A program made the position numbers and the translations under genes. Shown piece after piece: positions 56,584 to 64,000 of a stretch of DNA of 64,000 bases. The stretch spans positions 62,001 to 126,000 of the forward strand of contig NZ_LANI01000020.1 in assembly GCF_000982415.1 (NCBI RefSeq), given 5' to 3'. The stretch is from Kiloniella litopenaei. Its GTDB lineage: Bacteria > Pseudomonadota > Alphaproteobacteria > Kiloniellales > Kiloniellaceae. How positions within the stretch are numbered: the first letter of the stretch is position 1; each line of letters begins with the position of its first letter. Below the pieces are notes generated by a model. The model was not told the DNA's origin, made no database searches, and worked only from the letters and a program-made list of their open reading frames with translations.

Positions 56584-56652
56584 TAGGATTCCTGACTTTT
56601 ATACTGTGTAAATATTTGATAGCTATAATTCTTCAAGAGCCGTTCAAGATAT

Positions 56653-56690
56653 CTGTTTTCTGTTGCCCTTATTTAGAAAACAGGTTTCTT
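56653..56690 (+). terminator. Hairpin upstream of the Hpt gene
   Basis: CTGTTTTCT at 56653-56661 pairs perfectly with AGAAAACAG at 56675-56683 and is followed by GTTTCTTTG. It could be the real terminator of the spoVR transcript or part of the Hpt leader. Confidence 0.45.
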
Positions 56691-56779
56691 TGCGGCACGT
56701 GTTCATGACTTAACTGCCAGGATTTATAATCCTGAAAAATTGGTGTTGCCGTACCAATTTCAGAGGGGAGCACAGGAAA

Positions 56780-57157
56780 ATTAGCTCGATAAATGAATTA
56801 GACACACTAGCACTGGATCAATCCTATCCTATTCGGGATGAGCGGGTTCTCCGGTCCTTGTCAAATGAAGTTGGGGAAGAGACGATTCCCTTCCTTGTTG
56901 AACAGTTTCGCACAGATCTAAGAACGCATCTTGCTGGTGTTCTTGATGCGGCACGTGTTCATGATGTTCAAGAGCTGGAAAGGGAAAGTCATACTTTAAA
57001 AAGTGTGAGTGGTACTTTTGGCGCTCTGCGATTACAGGAACGTATGCGGCTTATTAATGAAGCCTGTCGACGTGGCGAGCACGAGCCGGCGTTTAAGCTT
57101 GTTGCTGATGTTGGTGACATTGGTTCACTAACTATGAAAGCCTACCAAGATAATTAA
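56780..57157 (+). CDS. Hpt (histidine phosphotransfer) protein with no canonical start
   Basis: The frame encodes a single Hpt domain. It runs DERVLRSLSNEVGEETIPFL, VEQFRTDLRTHLAGVLDAA, then ESHTLKSVSGTFGALRL with the phospho-accepting histidine, and ends in a final helix. The first ATG/GTG/TTG in frame is TTG 56858, but that lies inside the first conserved helix; the family alignment clearly extends upstream. The frame is open back to the stop at 56711-56713 with no ATG, GTG or TTG. I place the start tentatively at ATT 56780, which follows AGAGGGGAG and CAGG. CTG 56813 and ATA 56789 are alternatives, as is a sequence error. The LuxO-like gene lies 183 bp downstream, recalling LuxU-LuxO. Confidence 0.7.
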   Translation: MSSINELDTLALDQSYPIRDERVLRSLSNEVGEETIPFLVEQFRTDLRTHLAGVLDAARVHDVQELERESHTLKSVSGTFGALRLQERMRLINEACRRGEHEPAFKLVADVGDIGSLTMKAYQDN

Positions 57158-57167
57158 AGAACAAACG

Positions 57168-57270
57168 CGTCTTGCCTTGTGGTGTTGTTGATTACCTGTT
57201 CTGTAAAATGCCATTACTTGAAAGTAAAAGGGCTTAACTAACTGACTTGGAACAAGCCCTTGGCAAGACG
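57168..57270 (+). ncRNA. Candidate structured RNA or leader between Hpt and LuxO-like genes
   Basis: Three nested or adjacent stems can form. P1 is CGTCTTGCC 57168-57176 with GGCAAGACG 57262-57270; P2 is TTACT 57214-57218 with AGTAA 57223-57227; P3 is AAGGGCTT 57228-57235 with AAGCCCTT 57254-57261. P2, P3 and the 3' strand of P1 are directly adjacent, so they could stack on each other. No coding potential is seen. It may be the 5' leader of the regulator gene or a separate small RNA. Confidence 0.45.
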
Positions 57271-57304
57271 TATGTTCCTTCGTATCATTTGTGTCATTCC
57301 TGTT

Positions 57305-57321
57305 GAACTGAATAACAGTTC
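57305..57321. promoter_or_regulatory. Inverted repeat before the LuxO-like gene
   Basis: GAACTG and CAGTTC are separated by AATAA, 20 bp before the ATG at 57341. It fits either a dimeric operator (for instance autoregulation) or a small hairpin beside the start; no good ribosome site is visible here. Confidence 0.4.
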
Positions 57322-57340
57322 CTGATCGGTACAATATTTG

Positions 57341-58795
57341 ATGGCAGATAGACCCTCTATTTTACTTGTTGAAGATACGGCTTCGCTTGTTGCTGTTTAT
57401 ACAAGCTATTTAAAACGCTCTGGCTATGATTCGACACAAGTAATGTCTGGAAAAGAGGCTCTCCAAGAATTGGAGGGCGGTGGATACAGAGTTATTTTGC
57501 TTGATCTGCAATTGCCGGACATGGACGGTATAGAAATCTTGCGTATGGTTCAGGAGAGAAAATTACCCATCGCAGTCGTGATTATCACATCCAATGCATC
57601 TGTGAATGTCGCTGTCGAATCAATGCGATTAGGGGCGTATGACTTTCTGGAAAAGCCTTTTTCTGCTGATCGGTTAATCGTCACTGTGCGTAACGCATTG
57701 AAACATATGCAGTTATCCGAGATGGTGGAAGCCATCAAGGAACGCACGCAGTTCTATGGTTTTATAGGCTCTTCCTTTGCTATGCAGTCTATTTACCGCA
57801 CGATTGATTCTGCTGCGGCTTCCAAAGCAACCGTATTTATTACCGGTGAAAGTGGGACAGGAAAGGAAGTTTGCGCGGACGCTATTCATAAGTCTAGCCC
57901 CCGTTCAGACAAGCCATTCGTTCCCCTTAATTGTGGTGCTATTCCAAAGGATTTAATGGAATCAGAGATTTTTGGCCATGTAAAAGGAGCCTTTACCGGG
58001 GCGATCGGTCATCGTGACGGTGCTGCAACCCAGGCAGATGGCGGAACTTTGTTTTTGGATGAAATCTGTGAAATGGATCTTGATCTGCAAACAAAACTCT
58101 TACGTTTTATTCAGAGCGGAACTTTCCATAAAGTTGGGAGTACGCGGCTAGAAAAGGTAAATATCAGGATTGTTTGTGCGACCAACCGTAATCCTTTGCA
58201 AGAAGTTCAAGCCGGACGGTTTAGAGAAGATCTATATTATCGTCTTCATGTTATTCCTATTCACCTTCCGCCGTTAAGAGATCGTGATCAGGATATACTG
58301 GAAATTGCGAAGTCTTTTCTGGTTGACTATGCCAAGGAAGAAGGAAAAGAGTTCACAAGCTTTTCTGCCGAAGCAACTGAGGTGATTAATAGTTACAATT
58401 GGCCGGGCAATATTCGTCAATTACAAAATGTGATAAGAAATTCAATTGTTTTGAACGAAGGCAAGGTGCTAACCGTTGAGATGTTACCTTCCTTGGGAAA
58501 TCACAACTCTAGCTTTGTCGAACACAGGGAAAATGGGGGGCAGGTCACTTCTGATAGTGCAAGCAGCGCATTGACCGCTGATGCCAGCGCTCTTTATGTC
58601 GCCAATCAACTTACTGAAACACAGGGAACTACAGAAATCCTACCGCTTTGGATGGTTGAAAAAGAAGCAATAGAAGATGCGATTGAAAGATGTGATGGCA
58701 ACGTTGTAAAGGCCGCCAGCTTGTTGAATATCAATCCTTCGACAATCTATCGTAAAAAGGTTCAATGGAAAGAACTGACGAAGAAAACCAGTTAA
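57341..58795 (+). CDS. LuxO-like sigma-54-dependent response regulator
   Basis: The 484-residue protein has the NtrC/LuxO layout. The receiver has the acidic residues in LLVEDT, phospho-acceptor D55 in VILLDLQLPDMDG and the lysine in LEKPFS. The AAA+ domain has Walker A GESGTGKE at 169-176, the sigma-54 contact loop GAFTGA at 216-221 and GGTLFLDEI. The C-terminal Fis-type helix-turn-helix is GNVVKAASLLNINPSTIYRKK. It should activate transcription with RpoN when phosphorylated. The Hpt gene upstream is the probable phosphodonor. ATG 57341 is chosen over TTG 57338. The stop overlaps the convergent MFS gene by 4 bp. Confidence 0.93.
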   Translation: MADRPSILLVEDTASLVAVYTSYLKRSGYDSTQVMSGKEALQELEGGGYRVILLDLQLPDMDGIEILRMVQERKLPIAVVIITSNASVNVAVESMRLGAYDFLEKPFSADRLIVTVRNALKHMQLSEMVEAIKERTQFYGFIGSSFAMQSIYRTIDSAAASKATVFITGESGTGKEVCADAIHKSSPRSDKPFVPLNCGAIPKDLMESEIFGHVKGAFTGAIGHRDGAATQADGGTLFLDEICEMDLDLQTKLLRFIQSGTFHKVGSTRLEKVNIRIVCATNRNPLQEVQAGRFREDLYYRLHVIPIHLPPLRDRDQDILEIAKSFLVDYAKEEGKEFTSFSAEATEVINSYNWPGNIRQLQNVIRNSIVLNEGKVLTVEMLPSLGNHNSSFVEHRENGGQVTSDSASSALTADASALYVANQLTETQGTTEILPLWMVEKEAIEDAIERCDGNVVKAASLLNINPSTIYRKKVQWKELTKKTS

Positions 58796-59985
58796 TTGTA
58801 GTTTTTCTTTCCTACTTTGGAATTTATCAAAGAGCCAGCCATCAGAATGACAAATAGTAACGTCAGTGCCAGTGACACGTATATTAGGGCGTTACCTTGA
58901 TAAGCTTGGGTTGCTTGCCCACCAATAAGAGGCATTAAACCACCTATACCCCACAAAAATCCAAATGCTGCGTTTGCGGCTATTAAGTCAGCGCCTTTGT
59001 ATTCGTGCCCGACGGCAGTGAGAACCGTGTTGTAGATAGATGTTAAAATTCCCCCCCAACAAAATAAGAGAAATTTAAAAAGAAAGATTATGTGGGAAAA
59101 CTGGAATGTCAGAATGATACACGCAATGCACACCAACCCGAGAATAAGAAGCAAACGGGGAATGTTCATGTGATCGGCCAGCCACCCAATCGGGTATTGA
59201 AAAACCAGCCCCCCCAGGAAGAACAAGGTTAACATGACATGCATCTGGGGTTGCGCATAGCCAACTCTGGAACCGTAATAGTGAAAAAAGGTTCCCATTA
59301 ATGTCTCCGTCCCCGAGGCAAGCACAACAGCTGCGCAATAGGCTGGGGCAATCAGGATAAAGGAAAACTGATTAAAGCTGCCCGGAGTTTCCAAATCCAT
59401 TTCTGGATCTTTTACCACCAGTAGAGGAAGGGTCGCGAAAAAACAAATACAGGCCCCGGTTATATAGGGGAGCCAGCTGTCTGTACCCGTCATGATAAGA
59501 AGTAAGGGACCGGACGCAAAGCCAAGGCCCAAAGAAATATTGAACAGGGCGAGAATACGTCCCCGGTGAGAAGAGATAGCAAGGTGGTTTATCCAGCTCT
59601 CGCTTCCAATAAAAATGCCAGCAACCGCCATACCCATAACAAATCGTATGATAACCCATGCAACAGGATCGGGAAAAAGGAACAGGCAAACAAACATGAG
59701 GGTTTCACCAATCATACATATGATGACAAATTTTCTCATGCCCAGATAGGAAATACAGGCCGGAACAAAAGGCGAGAACAGCACAATGGCTATTCCTAGC
59801 ATGGACCCGATTAATCCTATGAATGATCCACTGCTCCCATCACGATCGAGGGAAATAGTCATCAATGGAAGGGTAAACCCCATACTAATGCCAGCGATGG
59901 ACACACAAGAAATGACGGCAATCAAGTCTTTGAGGTTGCTGGGTCTTTCAGAAGATAATTTTTTTTCCCCTGTGCTATCACTCAC
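58792..59985 (-). CDS. Major facilitator superfamily transporter (YcaD-like)
   Basis: The 397-residue protein has about twelve membrane helices and the MFS loop-like segments GSESWINHLAISSHRGRILALFN and GWLADHMNIPRLLLI. The GIFIGSESWI stretch resembles the YcaD group of MFS proteins. The substrate is unknown. It starts 8 bp inside the end of the upstream secreted-protein gene, so the two form an operon, and its end meets the LuxO-like gene. Confidence 0.85.
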   Translation of the reverse strand: MSDSTGEKKLSSERPSNLKDLIAVISCVSIAGISMGFTLPLMTISLDRDGSSGSFIGLIGSMLGIAIVLFSPFVPACISYLGMRKFVIICMIGETLMFVCLFLFPDPVAWVIIRFVMGMAVAGIFIGSESWINHLAISSHRGRILALFNISLGLGFASGPLLLIMTGTDSWLPYITGACICFFATLPLLVVKDPEMDLETPGSFNQFSFILIAPAYCAAVVLASGTETLMGTFFHYYGSRVGYAQPQMHVMLTLFFLGGLVFQYPIGWLADHMNIPRLLLILGLVCIACIILTFQFSHIIFLFKFLLFCWGGILTSIYNTVLTAVGHEYKGADLIAANAAFGFLWGIGGLMPLIGGQATQAYQGNALIYVSLALTLLFVILMAGSLINSKVGKKNYN

Positions 59986-60355
59986 ACGGATATTTTTCCC
60001 TTAATGTTAAGACAATGTTTTCAAATGCTGATTGTGTCTCAGCTTTGTTTGCAAATGACTGCCGAATGAGATCAATGTATTGCCCCCGTTGTGTGTTGGC
60101 AGGAAAACAAAAAGCCTCTGCAATCAAACCTTGTTCTCGCATCTCTAACAGGCTTTCTACCGTACCGGTAATATAGCCGTTACACAGACCGCCATACCAT
60201 CGGTCCTCGGAATTACATAGTTGTGCAAGCTCTTTATTCGTCAGTTGTTGCCCGGCAAAGCTGTTAGAGGACGTGAATAGTAGAAAACCAAAAATAAAGA
60301 TTCTGAACAAAGTGTCGTATCCGTTAGTTAAAGAATTAAATGATGAGCTTATCAT
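59978..60355 (-). CDS. Rap1a/Tai-type secreted protein
   Basis: The 125-residue protein has an N-terminal hydrophobic signal (about 16-35, ending SFAG). A small domain follows with four cysteines in the pattern LAQLCNSED, GGLCNGYITG, EAFCFPA and REKYPCE. That pattern and the Q..... (spacing) ... PC ending match the Rap1a/Tai family, whose named members are periplasmic immunity proteins against type VI amidase effectors. No effector or T6SS gene is nearby, so immunity is not implied; many members are orphans. It overlaps the MFS gene by 8 bp. Confidence 0.7.
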   Translation of the reverse strand: MISSSFNSLTNGYDTLFRIFIFGFLLFTSSNSFAGQQLTNKELAQLCNSEDRWYGGLCNGYITGTVESLLEMREQGLIAEAFCFPANTQRGQYIDLIRQSFANKAETQSAFENIVLTLREKYPCE

Positions 60356-60538
60356 GGAATTGCACGCGATGGTTTATTTTTGCGAATAATGAGTAAATTT
60401 AACAGAAATGGTCACATTTAAACAAAGGTATTTCTTGCAAATGATTGATTAAACACAAGGTTATGAGTAGTTTAGATCATAACAATTATAGAGTGTGATT
60501 TTTACACAAAACCTTAAAACATTATAAAAGGTTGGATC

Positions 60539-63500
60539 GTGCGCAAATTTACGATTTCAATATTCATAATATTGCTACTTGTTATTGGTGGTGTGTTATT
60601 TGGCCCAGGCTTTATTGACTGGAACAAGTACAAGGGAGATATCACTGAGCAGGTTTATGCTCAAACAGGACGGGCATTGGATATTGAAGGGGATCTTCAC
60701 CTAAGGATACTCCCGGTCCCGAGTTTTTCAGCCGCAAATGTTCGCTTTGCAAATGACCCCAAGTCCAGTGAAAAAACGATGATTTCTCTTGATGAATTAG
60801 GGGTTAAAGTAGCTGTTTTTCCTCTATTAAGTGGGCGTCTTCGGGTTGATGAGGTTGTTTTAAGAAAACCGATTATACGTGTTGAGAAGTTTGCTGACGG
60901 TTCAGGTAACTGGAATTTTTCACCTGTTGAGAACGCCCAAAAAGGGACGAGTAACAGTACTGTAGCAAAGGAAGACACAGGGCTACAGGGGGGGGGGCAG
61001 GATACGACAGAGAATGATTTTTTGGCGGATATTGTCCTTGATCATTTCCGTATTATTGACGGCACAATCCATTACAGTGATGCAAAAACAGATCTTGACG
61101 AGATGTTCGAGGGGATCAATGTCGAGATCGCGGCAAAAAGCCTGGTCGGACCGTTCTCCCTAGGGGGGGATTTGCTGTTGCGGGGCCAACGTACGGAAAT
61201 AGAGCTTGATATAGGGCAATTTGCAGATGACGGGGCAACGGCGATTAATGCAGGTGTCCGTCTGCCGGATTCAGAAGCAAAATTAAGGTTCAACGGTCTG
61301 GTTTCCCGACATGTAAACAGCACGTCTTATCGTGGCAAGTTCGAGGGTGATGGAAGCGATCTTGGATCGTTGATTTCCGAACTATTTGACGTTGATGTCG
61401 CAACCAGTGCCGACAGTGATTTCGAATTATCTGCAGAGCTTGAGGGGAACCTCAACAAGCTTTCGGTAAATGATATTGTGGTTCGGGTCGGTGCACAAAA
61501 GGTAAGTGGTGCTGTTGATGTTGGCCTTAAGGGGGGTGTCGATATTTCTATGGATCTATCAAGTCCGAGGGTAAACTTGGACGATATTCTTACCGTAGAA
61601 AACTCTGTTCAAAGAAAGCTGAGCCCAAAAACCAAAAATACTTCCAATGAAGGCGATCCGGTAACTGGAAATTCAAAAGCTGGTAGTGATCAGGAACAAA
61701 CACAGCTTTCTGCATCTTCGTGGCCCGTATTTTCGCCTGAAGTTTCTCTGAAAGCGCAAATTCGTATTGATGATATTATTTATAACCAGAGAATTGTTCG
61801 GGGCTTTGCCCTTCAGTCACGCCTTGAAAATGGTCTGTTTGAAATTCAGAATTTAAGTGCGCAGCTTCCCAGTGGAAGCCAGATTGCTCTTGCTGCAAAT
61901 TATCAAAATCAGACGGTAAACGGTCAGCTAAATGCAAGAACAGAGGACCTGCGCGGACTTTTGACGTGGTTAGATGTGGCCGTCCCAGAGGTTCCCAACG
62001 ATAGATTCCGACGTTTGGATAGTAAGGTCCGTTTTAGCCTAAAACCGGAACAGGTTGTTCTAAATCCGGTTTCCGTTACCCTGGACGTAACCCATTTGGA
62101 TGGTGCAGCTACAATTGCGCTTCGTGACCGTTTGGGGGTTGGGGCACGTGTTGTTATTGACCGAGTTGATTTGGACGCTTATCTGATCGAAAAAGACAAA
62201 GGTCAGCCCGTTGAAGTGAATGATAATGCCGGTGTGTCAAATGGCTCTGCGCCGATTGACGAGATGAAAGCACAAGATCAAAAAACACCCGTAGGCAATA
62301 ATGAAACGCAGTCGATTTTGGGCAAATTAGATGCTAATTTGGATATTACGCTTGGTGAAGTAGTGTATCAGGGTGTCCCCCTCCGTGGTGTAAAGCTGGA
62401 TGCCACTTTGCAACAGGGTAATCTACAAATCAGAAATGCATCGTTGGATAACATCGAGGGGTCATCTTTTGCCTTATCTGGTGCCATCAAAGGAATAGAG
62501 GCCGAAGCACCTGATTTTGATACGACAATTATTGCCAAAGTGGTTGATCTTCCAAAACTGTTACAGCTTGCGAAACAGGATCAGATTAACGGATTACCTG
62601 ATTTGGGATCTATAGAAGTTAGCGGCAATGTTAAAGGAACCAAGGACAATCTGGCGGTCGACTTGCTGGGGGCGGCATTGGGCGGGTCTTATCAAGCTAA
62701 AGGCGCGATACAACCGGGGACGAATTCGTTATATCAAGGGTTGATTGTGATTGATCATCCTGATGCTGCAAAGCTGGTTAAGCGGATTAATCCAGAAGCC
62801 TCTATAAACCCAAGATGGGGGCGCGTTTCTGCAAAGTCGATGGTAACAGCCAGCCCTGAGGTAATAGAACTGTATGAACTCGATGGCACCATTGCAAATA
62901 CAGCTATTCAAGGGAGTGTCGTTGCGAACCTAGCTGATGCTAAACCGAAGGTGACAGCTAACCTGATGACAGGCACTTTGGATCTTAGCAGTCTTTTACC
63001 CAAATCTGCTGCGGGTGGAGCTTCTGGTGGTGCAAGTGGTGGCGGCAGTTCTGTTTCTGCTGGATTAAACAGACGTTGGTCACAGGAAAACTTAGATCTA
63101 TCTGCTTTGTCTTCGTTGAATGCCGAAATTTCACTGATATCAGATGCTGTTCGAAGTGACGCGCTGACCATTGAAAATGTGCAGGCTAAAGCAACATTAC
63201 AGGATGCCATGCTGACTTTGTCTCAATTTTCCGGAACTGCCTATGGCGGCGGGGTAACGGCAACAGGTAATGTTGATGGGCGAGACCAGCTCATTGTGGA
63301 TATGGACATCAGTGCCCAGAACATTGATAGCGGATCATTGCTTAGGGATATGGCAGATTTCAAAAGGGTATCCGGACCTGTTTCGGTTCAGGGCAAGGTA
63401 AAAACGGCGGGACGTTCCGAAGCTGATCTTGTTCAGCAGCTAAACGGGAATGGCCAAATTAGTGGCGTCTTAACTGCCAAGGTTAAAACGAAAGAGGTTG

Positions 63501-64000
63501 TCGGAGGTGCCTTGCTTGGTGTTCTTGGTTCCAAACTAAAAGGAATTCAAGGCGTAGGCGATGCGACAACGACATTGTTGCAATCTTTTGCCGGGCATCC
63601 AGCTCAGATGAAGGGAACCTACACGATTCATAACGGTGTTTTGGTAACCAATGATCTTCGGGTTGATGGTAATCGAACATCTGTCTTCACGGCAGCAACA
63701 GTCGATTTGCCCGCTTGGTTGATTGAAAGTCAAAGTGATCTGTTCAGAGAGGGAGAAGATCCGACAAAACCTTATCTGACTGTTCATTTGAAAGGTGACT
63801 TGGATAAGCCTAATCCAAGAGTTAAAGGGCAGTTCCTTCAGTCAAACAAATCCAATACAATCAATCAGCTTTTGGGTGGCGAACTTCCTAGTGACGAAAC
63901 GCCAGAAACACAAACAGGGGCTACAGGTGCTGAAACGACAGGGGAATCTGGCAAGCAAACAAGTGAGCCCGTTGTTGACGATAAAAAAGCTAAGAAGAAA
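60539..64000 (+). CDS. asmA: AsmA-family protein, 3' end beyond window
   Basis: The frame starts at GTG 60539 after AAAGG and stays open for 1154 codons to the window edge. A single N-terminal membrane helix (ISIFIILLLVIGGVLFG) is followed by the AsmA N-terminal domain (TGRALDIEGDLHLRILPVPSFSAANVRF). A long periplasmic beta-rich region and AsmA C-terminal-type repeats (SGPVSVQGKVKTAGRSEADL, NGNGQISGV) come next. AsmA-like proteins are thought to bridge the membranes and move lipids to the outer membrane. The sequence near the edge turns into a Thr/Glu/Lys-rich tail, so the stop is probably close. A run of ten G residues lies in the coding region at 60988-60997. No ATG start is available. Confidence 0.9.
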   Translation, partial: MRKFTISIFIILLLVIGGVLFGPGFIDWNKYKGDITEQVYAQTGRALDIEGDLHLRILPVPSFSAANVRFANDPKSSEKTMISLDELGVKVAVFPLLSGRLRVDEVVLRKPIIRVEKFADGSGNWNFSPVENAQKGTSNSTVAKEDTGLQGGGQDTTENDFLADIVLDHFRIIDGTIHYSDAKTDLDEMFEGINVEIAAKSLVGPFSLGGDLLLRGQRTEIELDIGQFADDGATAINAGVRLPDSEAKLRFNGLVSRHVNSTSYRGKFEGDGSDLGSLISELFDVDVATSADSDFELSAELEGNLNKLSVNDIVVRVGAQKVSGAVDVGLKGGVDISMDLSSPRVNLDDILTVENSVQRKLSPKTKNTSNEGDPVTGNSKAGSDQEQTQLSASSWPVFSPEVSLKAQIRIDDIIYNQRIVRGFALQSRLENGLFEIQNLSAQLPSGSQIALAANYQNQTVNGQLNARTEDLRGLLTWLDVAVPEVPNDRFRRLDSKVRFSLKPEQVVLNPVSVTLDVTHLDGAATIALRDRLGVGARVVIDRVDLDAYLIEKDKGQPVEVNDNAGVSNGSAPIDEMKAQDQKTPVGNNETQSILGKLDANLDITLGEVVYQGVPLRGVKLDATLQQGNLQIRNASLDNIEGSSFALSGAIKGIEAEAPDFDTTIIAKVVDLPKLLQLAKQDQINGLPDLGSIEVSGNVKGTKDNLAVDLLGAALGGSYQAKGAIQPGTNSLYQGLIVIDHPDAAKLVKRINPEASINPRWGRVSAKSMVTASPEVIELYELDGTIANTAIQGSVVANLADAKPKVTANLMTGTLDLSSLLPKSAAGGASGGASGGGSSVSAGLNRRWSQENLDLSALSSLNAEISLISDAVRSDALTIENVQAKATLQDAMLTLSQFSGTAYGGGVTATGNVDGRDQLIVDMDISAQNIDSGSLLRDMADFKRVSGPVSVQGKVKTAGRSEADLVQQLNGNGQISGVLTAKVKTKEVVGGALLGVLGSKLKGIQGVGDATTTLLQSFAGHPAQMKGTYTIHNGVLVTNDLRVDGNRTSVFTAATVDLPAWLIESQSDLFREGEDPTKPYLTVHLKGDLDKPNPRVKGQFLQSNKSNTINQLLGGELPSDETPETQTGATGAETTGESGKQTSEPVVDDKKAKKK
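60988..60997 (+). repeat. Ten-G homopolymer tract inside the AsmA-family gene
   Basis: Ten consecutive G residues encode Gly-Gly-Gly within a poorly conserved linker (about residue 150). The frame is open on both sides with exactly ten G. Slippage by one base would truncate the protein. Confidence 0.8.

Noticed and set aside
57305-57321. LexA-type SOS box at GAAC...GTTC
   Set aside because: Alphaproteobacterial LexA sites are direct repeats with a 7-base spacer; here the arms form an inverted repeat with different spacing.

Overview
The window reads as a chromosomal segment of an alphaproteobacterium of moderate G+C content. It is probably rhodospirillalean in the broad sense, but no 16S gene is present so the genus cannot be named. 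The grounds are gene order and families: the yebC-ruvCAB-ybgC-tolQRAB-pal-cpoB-tilS-ftsH-folP-glmM chain, the general amino acid transporter aapJQMP, a hisZ-purA pair, a serC-serA pair with a structured leader, an RpoH-type sigma factor, and 6S RNA between zapA and the 5-formyltetrahydrofolate cyclo-ligase gene. Genes are densely packed on both strands. I see no tRNA, rRNA, CRISPR array or intact mobile element.

Layout. 1-3.6 kb (minus): tkt, fba (class I) and the 5' part of gap, a central carbon block. 3.8-6.3 kb (plus): a small coiled-coil protein, zapA, 6S RNA, fau and a YmdB-type phosphoesterase. 6.4-22.4 kb: a small unknown gene, then the long recombination, envelope (Tol-Pal), protease and folate/cell-wall chain. 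A free-standing copy of the TolA C-terminal domain sits between tolA and tolB. 22.4-28.5 kb: a MocR-type regulator divergent from a PLP decarboxylase, PhzF and GNAT genes, followed by an SLC13-type transporter. 28.5-34.3 kb: serC-serA and hisZ-purA, each pair with a structured 5' leader. 34.4-43.9 kb: a LuxR-type response regulator, serB, the aapJQMP transporter, a frameshifted second aapJ-like gene and a hybrid histidine kinase. 44.0-47.5 kb: a 201-bp insertion-sequence remnant, a predicted pseudokinase membrane protein and two further membrane proteins. 47.7-51.3 kb: rpoH, rluD, a small membrane protein and a threonine aldolase. 51.6-56.5 kb: the prkA-yeaH-spoVR stress/stationary-phase operon. 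56.8-58.8 kb: an Hpt protein and a LuxO-like sigma-54 activator. 58.8-60.4 kb: an MFS transporter and a Rap1a/Tai-type secreted protein. From 60.5 kb to the end: a large AsmA-family protein still open at the window edge.

The points most worth a second look are: the duplicated TolA domain; a leader upstream of hisZ with two mutually exclusive hairpins that looks like a transcription attenuator; a three-stem RNA-like structure between the Hpt and LuxO-like genes; the damaged aapJ-like gene with twin 13-bp operators beside a hybrid kinase; the pseudokinase locus; the IS-derived element; and an Hpt gene with no canonical start codon in the right place. All functional statements are read from sequence and family knowledge only; no database search was run.
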